Shown here: piece by piece, positions 23,770 through 38,598 of the stretch | Layout of the letters: every line of letters begins with the position of its first letter | Position numbering within the stretch: position 1 is the first letter of the stretch | NCBI RefSeq assembly: GCF_036320965.1 | Contig: NC_092225.1 | Span: 37,765,083 to 37,829,082 of the forward strand | DNA from: Panulirus ornatus | Taxonomy: Eukaryota > Arthropoda > Malacostraca > Decapoda > Palinuridae | Length of the DNA: 64,000 nucleotides | Reading direction: 5' to 3' | Translations under genes and position numbers: made by a program | The notes under the pieces: generated by a model | The model's input: only the letters and a program-made list of their open reading frames with translations | Told to the model about the DNA's origin: nothing | Databases searched by the model: none

Positions 23770-25300
23770 AAAAAACATTTTATTTCTTTGTCGCTGTCTC
23801 CCGCGTTAGCGAGGTAGCGCAAGGAAACAGACGAAAGAATGGAACAACCCACCCACATTCACATGTATATACATACACGTCCACACACGCAAATATACAA
23901 ACCTATACATCTCAACGTATACATGTATACACACACACAGACATATACATATATACACGTGTATCTAATTCATTCTTTCTGCCTTTATTCATTCTCATCG
24001 CCACCCCGCCAAACATGAAATAACAACCCCCTCCTCCCTCATGTGTGCGAGGTAGTGCTAGGAAAAGACAACAAATGCCCCATTTGTTCACACTCAGTCT
24101 CTAGCTGTCATGTAATGATGTACCGAAACCACAGCTCAATTTCCACATCCAGGCCCCACAGAACATTCCATGGTTTACCCCAGACGCTTTACATGCACTG
24201 GTTCAATCCATTGACAGCACGACGTCCCCGGTATACCACATCGTTCCAATTCAATCTATTCCTTGCACGCCTTTCACCCTCCTGCATGTTCAGGCCCCGA
24301 TCACTCAAAATCTTTTTCACTCCATCTTTCCACCTCCAATTTGGTCTCCCATTTCTCCTGGTTCCCTCCACCTCTGACCCATATATCCTATCGGTCAATC
24401 TTTCCTCACTCATTCTTTCCATGTGACCGAGCCATTTCAAAACACCCTCTCCTGCTCTCTCAACCACACTCTTTTTATTACCACACATCTCTCTTACCCT
24501 ATTATTACTTACTCGATCAAACCACCTCACACCCCATATTGTCCTTAAACATCTCATTTCTAGTATATCCACCCTAATGCGCACAACTCTATCCATAGCC
24601 CACGCCTCGCAACCATAGAGCATTGTTGAACCACTATTCCTTCAAATATACACATTTTTGCTTTCCAAGATAATGTTCTCGACTTCCACACATTTATCAA
24701 CGCCCTGAGAACTTTCGCCCCCTCCCCCACCCTATGATTCCCTTCTGCTTCCATGGTTCCATCCGCTGCCTAAGCCACTCCCAGTTATCTAAATCACTTC
24801 ACTTCCTACAGTTTTTCTCCATTCAAACTTACCTCCCAATTGACTTGACCCTCAACCCTACTGTAACTTATAACCTTGCCCTTATTCACATTTACTCTCA
24901 ACTTTTTTCTCTTACACACTTTACCAAACTCAGTCACCAACTTCTGCAGTTTCTCACATGAATCAGCCACCATCACTGTATCATCAGCGAACAACAAGTG
25001 ACTCACTATCCACGCTCTCTGATCCACAACAAGCTGCATACTTGCCCCTCTTTCCAAAACTCTTGCATTCACCTCCCTAACAACCACATCCGTAAACAAA
25101 TTAAACAACCATGGAAACATCATACACCCCTGCCGCAAACCTACATTCACTGAGAACCAATCACTTTCCTCTCTTCCTACACGTACACATGCCTTATATC
25201 ATCGATAAAAACTTTTCACTGCTTCTAACAACCTGTCTCCCTCGCCATATATTCTTAATACCTTCCACAGAACATCTCTATCAACTCTATCATATGCCTT
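23770..25300 (-). mobile_element. RTE-I': minus-strand RTE, 3' UTR to motif A
   Basis: Read on the minus strand, this spans the RT motif A region, the FADD block (DDTVMVAD, about 24980), the C-terminal domain and the long 3' UTR. Frames are broken: 24806-25150, 24560-24754 and 24189-24623 are consecutive pieces in different frames. It lies tail-to-tail with RTE-H'. On the right it stops abruptly at CATATGCCTT, where a plus-strand copy begins. Confidence 0.88.
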
Positions 25301-25308
25301 GTTATGCG

Positions 25309-26405
25309 AGGTTATTAGGTACAGTAGGGTTGAGGGTCAAGTCAATTGTGAGGTAAGTTTGAATGGAGAAAAAACGGAGGAAGTGAAGTGTTTTATATAT
25401 CTTGGAATGGATCTGGCAGCGGATGGAACCATGGAAGCGGAAGTGAATCATGGGGTGAGGGAGGGGGCGAGAATTCTGGGAGCCTTGAAGAATGTTTGGA
25501 AGTCGAGAACATTATCACGGAAATGAAAGATGGGTATGTTTGAAGGAATAGTGGTTCCAACAATGTTGCATGGCTGCGAGGCGTGGGCTATGGCTAGAGT
25601 TGTGCGCACAAGAGTGGGTGTGCTGGAAATGAGATGTTTGAGGACAATATTTGCTGTGAGGTGGTTTGTTCGAGTAAGTAATGTAAGGGTAAGAGAGATA
25701 TATGGAAATAAAAAGAGTGGTTGAGAGAGCAGAAGAGGGTGTTTTGAAATGGTTTGGTCACATGGAGAGAATGAGTGAGGAAAGATTGACGAAGAGGATA
25801 TATGTGTCATAGGTGGAGGGAGCGAGGAGAAGTGGGAGACCAAATTGGAGGTGGAAAGATTGGGTGAAAAAGATTTTGAGTGATCATGGCCTAAACATGT
25901 AGGAGGGTGAAAGGCGTGCAAGGAATAGAGTGAATTGGAACGATGTGGTATACCGGGGTCGACGTGCTGTCAATTGATTGAACCAGGGCATGTGAAGCAT
26001 CTGGGGTAAACCATGGAAAGTTCTGTGGTGCCTTGATGTGGAAAGGGAGCTGTGGTTTCGGTGTATGATTAAATGACAGCTAGAGATTGAGTGTGAACGA
26101 ATGGGGCCTTTGTTGTCTTTTTCTAACGCTACCTCGCACACATGAGGGGGGATGGGGGTTGTTATTCCATGTGTGACGAGGTGACGATTGGAATAAATAA
26201 AGGCAGATAGTATGAATTATGTACATGTGTATATATGTATATGTCTGTGTGTGTACATTAAGATGTATAGGTATGTATATTTGTGTGGGTGGACGTGTAT
26301 GTATATACATGTGTATGTGGGTGGGTTGAGCCATTTCTTTCTTCTGTTTCCTTGCGCTACCTCGTTAAGGCAGGAGTCAGCGACAAAGCAAAATGAATAA
26401 TAAAA
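25309..26405 (+). mobile_element. RTE-J': plus-strand RTE 3' half, long UTR
   Basis: Begins at AGGTTATTAGG, within the VIRYSRVEG block, after an 8-nt filler (GTTATGCG) next to RTE-I'. The frame is broken at GAAATGAAAG (about 25520) and again near 25712. The C-terminal motifs and long 3' UTR are recognisable, and the coding end has the older GGGGTCGACGTG. Confidence 0.87.
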
Positions 26406-26419
26406 TAGATAGATAAATT

Positions 26420-26474
<55 letters not shown>
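26406..26474. repeat. RTE tail with (TA)n
   Basis: RTE-J' ends in AATAAAATAGATAG followed by (TA)n and T-rich sequence, which is also the tail of the opposing mini-RTE. Confidence 0.92.
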
Positions 26475-28262
<1,788 letters not shown>

Positions 28263-28344
<82 letters not shown>

Positions 28345-28435
28345 TTTTTTTTTTTTTTTTTTTGCTTTGTCGCTGTCTCCCGCGTTTGCGAGGTAGCGCA
28401 AGGAAACAGACGAAATAAATATATATATATATATA
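28263..28435 (-). mobile_element. (TA)n plus isolated RTE 3' tail (RTE-M')
   Basis: (TA)n at 28263-28334 is followed by T-rich sequence and only the terminal hairpin of an RTE on the minus strand (28350-28412). It ends in the middle of GGGCCATTTCTTTCGTCTG, so the insertion is about 80 bp, extremely 5'-truncated. A short (TA)n follows. Confidence 0.85.
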
Positions 28436-30249
28436 TGAAAAAGAGGGCAAATGAGAGTTGGGGTGAGAGAGTATCATTAGATTTTAGGGAGAATAAAAAG
28501 ATGTTCTGGAAGGAGGTAAATAAAGTGCGTAAGACAAGGGAGCAAATGGGAACTTCAGTGAAGGGCGCAAATGGGGAGGTGATAACAAGAAGTGGTGATA
28601 TGAGAAAGAGATGGAGTGAGTATTTTGAAGGTTTGTTGAATGTGTTTCATGATAGAGTGTCAGATATAGGGTGTTTTGGTCGAAGTGGTGTGCAAAGTGA
28701 GAGGGCTAGGGAAAATGATTTGGTAAACAGAGAAGAGGTAGTAAAAGCTTTGCGGAAGATGAAAGCCGGCAAGGCAGCGGGTTTGGATGGTATTGCAGTG
28801 GAATCTATTAAAAACGGGGGTGACTGTATTATTGACTGTTTGGTAAGGTTATTCAATGGATGTATGACTCATGGTGAGGTGTCTGAGGATTGGCGGAATG
28901 CGTGCATAGTGCCATTGTACAAAGGCAAAGGGGATAAGAGTGAGTGCTCAAATTTCAGAGGTATAAGTTTGTTGAGTATTCCTGCTAAATTGTATGGAAG
29001 GGTATTGATTGAGAGGGTGAAGGCATGTACAGAGTATCAGATTGGGGAAGGGCAGTGTGGTTTCAGAAGTGGTAGAGGATGTGTGGATCAGGTGTTTGCT
29101 TTGAAGAATGTATGTGAGAAATACTTAGAAAAGCAAATGGATTTGTATGTAGCATTTATGGATCTGGAGAAGGCATATGAGAGAGTTGATAGAGATGCTC
29201 CGTGGAAGGTATTAAGAATATATGGCGTGGGAGGCAAGTTGTTAGAAGCAGTGAAAAGTTTTTATCGAGGATGTAATTCATGTGTACGTGTAGGAAGAGA
29301 GGAAAGTGATTGGTTCTCAGTGAATGTAGGTTTGCGGCAGGGGTGTGTGATGTCTCCATGGTTGTTTAATTTGTTTATGGATGGGGTTGTTAGGGAGGTG
29401 AATGCAAGAGTTTTGGAAAGAGGGGCAAGTATGAAGTCCGTTGGGGATGAGAGAGCTTGGGAAGTGAGTCAGTTGTTGTTCGCTGATGATACAGCGCTGG
29501 TGGCTGATTCATGTGAGAAACTGCAGAAGCTGGTGACTGAGTTTGGTAAAGTGTGTGAAAGAAGAAAGTTAAGAGTAAATGTGAATAAGAGCAAGGTTAT
29601 TAGGTACAGTAGGGTTGATGGTCAAGTCAATTGGGAGGTGAGTTTGAATGGAGAAAAACTGGAGGAAGTGAAGTGTTTTAGATATCTGGGAGTGGATCTG
29701 GCAGCGGATGGAACCATGGAAGCGGAAGTGGATCATAGGGTGGGGGAGGGGGCGAAAATTCTGGGAGCCTTGAAGAATGTGTGGAAGTCGAGAACATTAT
29801 CTCGGAAAGCAAAAATGGGTATGTTTGAAGGAATAGTGGTTCCAACAATGTTGTATGGTTGCGAGGCGTGGGCTATGGATAGAGTTGTGCGCAGGAGGAT
29901 GGATGTGCTGGAAATGAGATGTTTGAGGACAATGTGTGGTGTGAGGTGGTTTGATCGAGTAAGTAACGTAAGGGTAAGAGAGATGTGTGGAAATAAAAAG
30001 AGCGTGGTTGAGAGAGCAGAAGAGGGTGTTTTGAAATGGTTTGGGCACATGGAGAGAATGAGTGAGGAAAGATTGACCAAGAGGATATATGTGTCGGAGG
30101 TGGAGGGAACGATGAGAAGAGGGAGACCAAATTGGAGGTGGAAAGATGGAGTGAAAAAGATTTTGTGTGATCGGGGCCTGAACATGCAGGAGGGTGAAAG
30201 GAGGGCAAGGAATAGAGTGAATTGGAGCGATGTGGTATATCGGGGTTGA
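28435..30249 (+). pseudogene. RTE reverse transcriptase, 604-codon open frame
   Basis: Continuous from linker to stop. Landmarks: GLDGI (about 115-119), [33 protein letters not shown], motif [15 protein letters not shown] (Asp 243), [11 protein letters not shown] (about 298-308), FADD (349-352), [23 protein letters not shown] and [10 protein letters not shown], ending DVVYRG. All visible RT catalytic residues are present, so this half could in principle encode an active polymerase. It lacks the endonuclease and any promoter, and the N-terminus is truncated. The stop one residue after VVYR comes from CGA to TGA compared with older copies that end NGLNQGM. Confidence 0.88.
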
Positions 30250-30431
30250 CGTGCTGTCAGTGGATTGAATCAAGGCATTTGAAGCGTCTGGCGTAAACCA
30301 TGGAAAGCTGTGTAGGTATGTATATTTGCGTGTGTGGACGTACGTATAACATGTGTGTGGGGTTGGGTTGGGCCATTTCTTTCGTCTGTTTCCTTGCGCT
30401 ACCTCGCAAACTCGGGAGACAGCGACGAAGC
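28436..30431 (+). mobile_element. RTE-N': 5'-truncated RTE, linker to tail, short UTR
   Basis: Plus strand, from the linker ([13 protein letters not shown]) through complete RT and C-terminus to the terminal hairpin and A-rich tail. Markers are the younger type: MKSVGDE, GGGGTTGACGTG at the coding end, and the shortened 3' UTR (CCATGGAAAGCTGTGTAGG). The coding region is open to its TGA. Confidence 0.93.

Positions 30432-30436
<5 letters not shown>
30391..30436 (+). other. RTE 3' terminal hairpin (example in RTE-N')
   Basis: CTGTTTCCT pairs with GGGAGACAG, extended by GCG/CGC around the loop CTACCTCGCAAAC, immediately before the AAAGC and A-rich tail. It is kept in all RTE ends in the window and, in its core, in the mini-RTE. 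It is likely the part of the RNA recognised by the RTE reverse transcriptase (inference). Confidence 0.65.
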
Positions 30437-30591
<155 letters not shown>

Positions 30592-30905
30592 ATTTATTTT
30601 TTTTATTATACTTTGTCGCTGTCTCCCGCGTTTGCGAGTTAGCGCAAGGAAACAGACGAAAGAAATGGCCCAACCCCCCCCATACACATGTATATACATA
30701 CGTCCACACACGCAAATATACATACCTACACAGCTTTCCATGGTTTACCCCAGACGCTTCACATGCCTTGATTCAATCCACTGACAGCACGTCAACCCCG
30801 GTATACCACATCGCTCCAATTCACTCTATTCCTTGCCCTCCTTTCACCCTCCTGCATGTTCAGGCCCCGATCACACAAAATCTTTTTCACTCCATCTTTC
30901 CACCT

Positions 30906-32015
30906 TCAATTTGGTCTCCCTCTTCTCCTCGTTCCCTCCACCTCTGACACATATATCCTCTTGGTCAATCTTTCCTCACTCATTCTCTCCATGTGACCAA
31001 ACCACTTCAAAACACCCTCTTCTGCTCTCTCAACCACGCTCTTTTTATTTCCACACATCTCTCTTACCCTTACGTTACTCACTCGATCAAACCACCTCAC
31101 ACCATACATTGTCCTCAAACATCTCATTTCCAGCACATCCATCCTCCTGCGCACAACTCTATCCATAGCCCACGCCTCGCAACCATACAGCATTGTTGGA
31201 ACCACTATTCCTTCAAACATACCCATTTTTGCTTTCCGAGATAATGTTCTCGTCTTCCACACATTCTTCAAGGCTCCCAGAATTTTCGCCTCCTCCCCCA
31301 CCCTATGATCCACTTCCGCTTCCAAGGTTCCATCCGCTGCCAGATCCACTCCCAGATATCTAAAACACTTCCCTTCCTCCAGTTTTTCTCCATTCAAACT
31401 CACCTCCCAATTGACTTGACCCTCAACCCTACTGTACCTAATTACCTTGCTCTTATTCACATTTACTCTTAACTTTCTTCTTCCACACACTTTACCAAAC
31501 TCAGTCACCAGCTTCTGCAGTTTCTCACATGAATCAGCCACCAGCGCTGTATCATCAGCGAACAACAACTGACTCACTTCCCAAGCTCTCTCATCCCCAA
31601 CAGACTTCATACTTGCCCCTCTTTCCAAAACTCTTCCATTTACCTCCCTAACAACCCCAACCATAAACAAATTAAACAACCATGGAGACATCACACATCT
31701 CTGCCGCAAACCTACATTCACTGAGAACGAATCACTTTCCTCTCTTCCTACACGTACACATGAATTACATCCTCGATAAAAACTTTTCACTGCTTCTAAC
31801 AACTTTCCTCCCACACCATATATTCTTAATACCTTCCACAAAGCATCTCTATCAACTCTATCATATGCCTTCTCCAGATCCATAAATGCTACATACAAGT
31901 CCATTTGCTTTTCTAAGTATTTCTCACATACATTCTTCAAAGCAAACACCTGATCCACACATCCTCTACCACTTCTGAAACCACACTGCTCTCCCCAATC
32001 TGATGCTCCGTACAT
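30906..32015 (-). pseudogene. RTE-O reverse transcriptase core (369 codons)
   Basis: Contains [43 protein letters not shown] (the usual Gly-Cys is altered to Arg-Cys), [12 protein letters not shown] with intact [13 protein letters not shown] and WFGHMERM. It ends at GRPN because TGG became TGA. Confidence 0.87.
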
Positions 32016-33070
32016 GCCTTCACCCTCTCAATCAATACCCTCCCATATGATTTACCAGGAATACTGAACAAAGTTTTACCTCTGTAATTTGAGCACTCAC
32101 TCTTATCCCCTTTGCCTTTGTACAATGGCACTATACACGCATTCCGCCAATCCTCAGGCACCTCACCATGAGTCATACATACATTAAATAACCTTACCAA
32201 CCAGTCAACAATAGAGTCACCCCCTTTTTTAATAAATTCCACTGCAATACCATCCAAACCTGCTGCCTTGCCGGCTTTCATCTTCCGCAAAGCTTTCACT
32301 ACCTCTTCTCTGTTTACCAAATCATTTTCCCTAACCCTCTCACTTTGCACACCACCTCGACCAAAACACCCTATATCTGCCACTCTATCATCAAACACAT
32401 TCAACAAACCTTCAAAATACTCACTCCATCTCCTTCTCACATCACCACTACTTGTTATCACCTCCCCATTTGCCCCCTTCACTGAAGTTCCCATTTGCTC
32501 CCTTGTCTTACGCACTTTATTTACCTCCTTCCAGAACATCTTTTTATTCTCCCTAAAATTTAATGATACTCTCTCACCCTAACTCTCATTTGCCCTTTTT
32601 TTCACCTCTTGCACCTTTCTCTTGACCTCCTGTCTCTTTCTTTTATACATCTCCCATTCAATTGCAATTTTTCCCTGCAAAAATCGTCCAAATGCCTCTC
32701 TCTTCTCTTTCACTAATACTCTTACTTCTTCATCCCACCACTCACTACCCTTTCTAATCAACCCACCTCCCACTCTTCTCATGCCACAAGCATCTTTTGC
32801 GCAATCCATCACTGATTTCCTTTTTCTCACCTTTTTCCATTCTGTACTCAGTCTCTCCTGGTATTTCCTCACACAGGTCTCCTTCCCAAGCTCACTTACT
32901 CTCACCACCCTCTTCACCCCAACATTCACTCTTCTTTTCTGAAAACCCATACAAATCTTCACCTTAGCCTCCACAAGATAATGATCAGACATCCCTCCAG
33001 TTGCACCTCTCAGCACATTAACATCCAAAAGTCTCTCTTTCGCACGCCTGTCAATTAACACGTAATCCAA
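31937..33070 (-). pseudogene. RTE-O endonuclease C-terminus, linker and RT start (two frames)
   Basis: Frame 32579-33070 has DYVLIDRR and [12 protein letters not shown], then the linker. It contains an internal deletion near 32818 and stops where TGG became TAG. Frame 31937-32539 continues with [43 protein letters not shown] and [14 protein letters not shown] until a 1-nt loss. Confidence 0.85.
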
Positions 33071-33185
33071 TAACGCTCTCTAGCCATCTCTCCTACTTAC
33101 ATAAGTATACTTATGTATATCTCGCTTTTTAAACCAGGTATTCCCAATCATCAGTCCTTTTTCAGCACATAAATCTACAAGCTCT

Positions 33186-33743
33186 TCACCATTTCCATTT
33201 ACAACACTGAACACCCCATATACCAATTATTCCCTCAACTGCCACATTACTCACCTTTGCATTCAAATCACCCATTACTATAACCCGGTCTCGTGCATCA
33301 AAACCACTAACACACTCATTCAGCTGCTCCCAAAACACTTGCCTCTCATGATCTTTCTTCTCATGCCCAGGTGCATATGCACCAATAATCACCCACCTCT
33401 CTCCATCAATTTTCAGTTTTACCAATATTAATCGAGAATTTACTTTCTTACACTCTATCACATACTCCCACAACTCCTGTTTCAGGAGTATTGCTACTCC
33501 TTCCCTTGCTCTTGTCCTCTCACTAACCCCTGAGTTTACTCCCCAGACATTCCCAAACCACTCTTCCCCTTTACCCTTGAGCTTCGTTTCACTCAGAGCC
33601 AAAACATCCAGGTTCCTTTCCTCAAACATACTACCTATCTCTCCTTTTTTCACATCTTGGTTACATCCACACACATTTAGGCACCCCACTCTGAGCCTTC
33701 GAGGAGGATGAGCAATCCCCGCGTGACTCCTTCTGTTTCCCAT
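33186..33743 (-). pseudogene. RTE-O endonuclease N-terminal frame (185 codons)
   Basis: Begins MGNRRSHAGIAHPPRRLRVG, then [42 protein letters not shown] and [16 protein letters not shown], and is then frameshifted by a 2-nt loss. This start is plausible for the element's protein because it lies just inside the 5' UTR block that all complete copies share. The SDH part follows in a separate frame at 32579-33070. Confidence 0.85.
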
Positions 33744-33866
33744 TTTAGAAAGTTAATACAAGGAGGGGAGGATTTCTGGCCCCCCGCTCCCGTCCCCTCT
33801 AGTCGCTTTCTACGACACGCGAGGAATACGTGGGAAGTATTCTTTCACCCCTATCCCCAGGGATGA

Positions 33867-34134
33867 TATACATATATATATACATATACACATACACACA
33901 AATACACATACATACGCACATATACACACACGCACACATACATATATATACATATGAAAATGTAAGAAACAATTTAGAAAACTGAAACTTCTAGCTTGAA
34001 ATGAATGAAAAAAAATGAATGTCACATAATGGTTCAACCTCTGGCTATGGAAAAAAGGAAATGTATAATTTATTTACACAAACGTCAATAGCAGTTCTCA
34101 TCAATTTAACCACTGTATCAATAAGCTTGTATGA
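33867..34134. other. CA/TA microsatellite and short low-copy AT-rich segment
   Basis: 33867-33958 is a degenerate CA/TA repeat at the 5' end of RTE-O. 33959-34134 is about 175 bp of AT-rich sequence with no similarity to the window's repeats and no gene I can recognise. It may be a rare piece of original flanking DNA. Confidence 0.6.
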
Positions 34135-34340
<206 letters not shown>

Positions 34341-36620
34341 CTGCTATCCTTTTCACTCCTTGCATCTTTCTCTTGACCTCCTGCCTCTTCCTTTTATACA
34401 TCTCCCAGTTATATGCACTGCTTTACTGCAAAAATCGTCCAAATGCCGCTATCTTCTATTTCACTAACAATGTTACTCTTTATCCCACCACTCACTACCC
34501 TTTCTAATATGCCCACGTCCCACCTTTCTCATGCCAAAAGCATCTTTTGCTCAAGCCATCACTGCTTCCCTAAATATATACCATTTCTTTTTCCTCTCCC
34601 GTTACGTCATATGCTCTCACCTTTTGCCTTTCTGTACTTAATTTCGTCTGGTACTTCCTAACATAACTCATTTACTCTCACCATTCTCTTCACCACAACA
34701 TTCTCTCTTCTTTTCCGAAAACCTTTAGAATATCTTCATCTTCACCTCCACAAGATGATAATCAAACGTCCCTCCAACTACCACTCTCAGCACATTAACA
34801 TCCATTATCCTTTCTTTTACCCACCTATCAAAAAACGCCTAATCCAATAATGCTCTATGGCCATCTCTCCTACTTACATACATATGCTTATGTATATATC
34901 TTTCTTTTAAGCCAGGTATTCCCAATCACCAGTCCTTTTTCAGAACACAAATCTACAAGCTCTTCTCCATTTCTATTTACAACACTGAACATCTCATGTA
35001 CACCAATTATTCCCTCAACTGCCACATTATCCACCTTTGCATTCAAATCACCCATCACTATAGCCCGGTCTCATTTATCAAAGTTCCCAAGACACTCACT
35101 CAATTGTTCCCAAAATACTTGCCTCTCATGATCTTTCTTCTCATGAAGGCACCAAAAGTGACCCATCTCTCTCTATCCACATTCCGTTCCACCCATATCA
35201 ATCCAGAGTTTACTTTCTTACACTATATGACATACTCAAACATCTCATACGTTTGGAGTAGAGCTACTCCTTACTTTGTTCTTGCCCTCTCACTAACCCC
35301 TGACTTTACTCTGAAGACATTCCCAACTCACTCTTCCCCTTAACCCTTGAGCTTCTTTTCACTCAGAGCCAAAATATCCAGGCTCCTTTCCTCAAACATA
35401 CTGCATATATCTCCTTTTATCTCATCATGATTACATACACACACATTTTGACACCCAGTCTTAGCCTTCGAGGAGAATGAGCACTACCCGCATGAGTTCT
35501 TCTGTTCCTCATTTTCGAAAGTTAAAAAGACAAGAAGGGGTGGGTTTCTAAACTTTTGCTCCCGCCCCATTTATTCACCTTCTATGACACTTGGGGAATA
35601 TGTGGGAAATGTATGACAGAGTTGATTGAGATGCTCTGTGTAAGGTATTAAGAGTGTATGGTGTGGGAGGTAAGTTGCTAGAAGCAGTGAAAAGTTTTTG
35701 TCGAGGATGCAAGCATTTGTACAAGTAGGAAGAGAGGAAAGTGATTGCTTCCCAGTGAATATCGGTTTGCGGCAGGGGTACGTGATGTCTCCAAAGTTCT
35801 TTAAATCTTTTTATGGATGGGGTTGTTAGGGAGGTGAATGCAAGAGTTTTGGAGAGAGGGACAAGTATGCAGTCTGTTGTGGATGAGAGGGCTTGGGAAG
35901 TAAGTTAGTTGTTGTTCGCTGATGATGGAGCGCTGGTAGCTGATTCGAGTGAAACACTGCAGATGTTTGTGACAGAGTTTGATAAAGTGTGTGAAAGAAG
36001 AAAGCTGAGAGTAAATGTGAAATAGAGCAAGGTTATTAGGTCCAGTAGGGTTGAGGGACAAGTAACTTGGCAGGTGGGTTTGAATGGAGAAAAGCTTGAG
36101 AAAGTGAAGAGTTTTAGATATCTGAGAGTGGATTTGGCAGCTGATAGAACCATGGAAGGAGAAATGAGTCACAGTGTGGGGGAGGGGTCGAAGGTTCTGG
36201 GAGCGTTGAAAAATGTGTTGAAGGCGAAAACTTTATCTCGGAAAGGAAAAATGGCTATGTTTGAAGGAATAGTGGTTCCAGCAATGTCATATGGTTGTGA
36301 GGCATGGGCTATAGATAGGGTTGTGCTGAGGAGGGAGGATGTGTTAGAAATGAGATGTCTGAGGACAATATGTGGTGTGAGGTTGTTTGATCGAGTAAAT
36401 AATAAAAGGGTAAAAGAGATGTGCGGTAATAAAAAGACTGTGGTTGATAGAACAGAAGAGGCTGTATCAAAATGGTTTGGTAACATGGAGAGAATGAGTG
36501 AGGAGAGATTGACAAAGAGGATATATGTGTCAGAAGTGGAGGGAACGAGGAGAAGTGGGAGACGAAAATGGAGCTGAAAGCATGGAGTGAAAAAGATTTT
36601 CAGTGAACGGGGCCTGAACA
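34341..36620. mobile_element. Inverted-composite RTE unit 1 (EN half minus, RT half plus)
   Basis: 34341-35609 is the minus-strand linker, endonuclease and 5' UTR. 35610-36620 is a plus-strand RT half starting at YDRVDRDAL and ending in the C-terminal region. The segment between linker and motif A is missing. This is the arrangement expected from 5' inversion during insertion (twin priming, known for L1): inverted 5' part followed by 3' part. It is more diverged than the RTE-O group. It shares private changes with unit 2 (AAGCATTTGTACAAGTAGG, TGATTCGAGTGAAACACTG and an in-frame TAG in GTGAAATAGAG). Confidence 0.82.
36074..36577 (+). pseudogene. RTE C-terminal region in composite unit 1
   Basis: A 167-codon frame with [54 protein letters not shown] and VEGTRRSGRRKWS. 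It is a diverged version of the family C-terminus. The upstream RT part, including a diverged LLFADDGALVAD, is separated by stops, among them TAG at about 36022. Confidence 0.82.
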
Positions 36621-38598
36621 TAGACCTCCTGCCTCTTTCTTTTATATATCTCCCAGTTATATCCACTACTTCCCTGCAAAAATCGTCCAAACTCCTCTCT
36701 CTTTTATTTCACTAACAATCTTACTCTTTATCCCACCACTCACTACCCATTCTAATTTGCCCACCTCCCACCTTTCTCATGCTACAATCATTTTTTTGCG
36801 CAAGCCATCACTGCTTCCCTAAATACGTCCCATTTCTTGTCCACTCCCCTTACGTCATGTGCTCTCACCTTTTGCCTTTCTGCACTTAATCTTTTCTGGT
36901 ACTTCCTAACAAAAGTCTCCTTTCCAAACTCATTTACTCTCACCACTCTCTTCACCTCAACATTCTCTCTCTCTTTTTTTCTGAAACCCTTTAGAATATC
37001 GTCATCTTCACCTCCACAAGATACTGATCAGACATCCCTCCAGCTACCACTCTCAGAACATTAACATCCAATATCCTTTCTTTTACCCACCTATCAAAAA
37101 ACACGTAATCCAATAATGCTCTATGGCCATCTCTCCTTCATACATACATATGCTTATGTATATAAATCTCTTTTAAGCCAGGTATTCCCAATCACCAGTC
37201 CTTTCTCAGCACACAAATCTACAAGCTCTTCAACATTTCTATTTATAACACTGAACACCCCATGTACATCAATTATACCCTCAACTGCCACATTACCCAC
37301 CTTTGCGTTCAAATCACCCATCACTATAGCCCAGTCCCATTTATCAAAGTTGCCAACACACTCACTCAGCTGTTCCCAAAATACTTGCCTCTCATGATCT
37401 TTCTTCTTAAGAACAGGTGCATAGGCACCAAAAATGACCCACCTCTCTCTATTCACTTTCAGTTCTACCCATATCAATCCAGAGTTTACTTTCTTACACT
37501 TTATGACATACTCAAACATTTCATGGTTTAGGAGTAGAACTGCTCCTTACTTTGTTCTTGCCCTCTCACTAACCCCTGACTTTACTCTAGACATTCCCAA
37601 CCCACTCTTCCCCTTTTCCCTTGAGCTTCGTTACACTCAGAGCCAAAACATCTAGGTTCCTTTCCTCAAACATACTGCATATATCACTTTTATCTCATCA
37701 TGGTTACATACGCACACATTTTGACACCCCAATCTTAGCCTTCGAGGAGGATGAGCACTACCCGCACGAGTCCTCTTCTGTTTCTCATTTTCGATAGTTG
37801 AATTGCTCTCGTCCCATTTATTCGCCTTCAATGACACTTGAGGAATACGTGGGAAATATATAATAGAGTTGATAGAGAGGCTCTGTGTACGGTACTTGGT
37901 GTGGTAAGTTGCTAGAAGCAGTGAAAAGGTTTTTTCGAGGATGTAAGCATTTGTACAAGTAGGAAGAGAGGAAAGTGATTGCTTCCCAGTGAATATCGGT
38001 TTGCAGGCAGGGGTGCGTGATGTCTCCAAGGTTGTTTAAATTCTTTATGAATGGAGTTGTTAGGGAGTTGAATACAAGAGTTTTGGAGACAGGGGCAAGT
38101 ATGCAATCTGTTGTGGATGAAAGGGCTTGAGAAATAAGTTAGTTGTTGTTCGCTGATGATGGAGCGCTGGTGGCTGATTCGAGTGAAACACTGCAGATGT
38201 TTGCGATAGAGTCTGATAAAGTGTGTGAAAGAAGAAAGCTGAGAGTAAATTTGAAATAGAGAAAGGTTATTAGGTCCAGTAGGATAAAGGGACAAGTAAA
38301 TTGGCAGGTGGGTCTAAATGTTGTACTTTCCTAGCGATACCTCGCGCGCACGCGGGGGGAGGGGGATGCCATTTTTATTTTTGGCTGAGTGGCGAGGAAA
38401 ATGGATGAAGGCAGCATGTTAAAAATGTGCACGTGAATCTATGTATAAGTCTCTGTATGTATATGCAAGTATATTTTGAAAATTATAGGTATATATGTAT
38501 TGCGTGTGTGGACGATTATGTACATAGAAGTGTATTTGGGTGGGTTGGGTCATTCTTTCGTCTGTTTCCTTGTGTTATCTCGCTGACGCGGGAAACAG

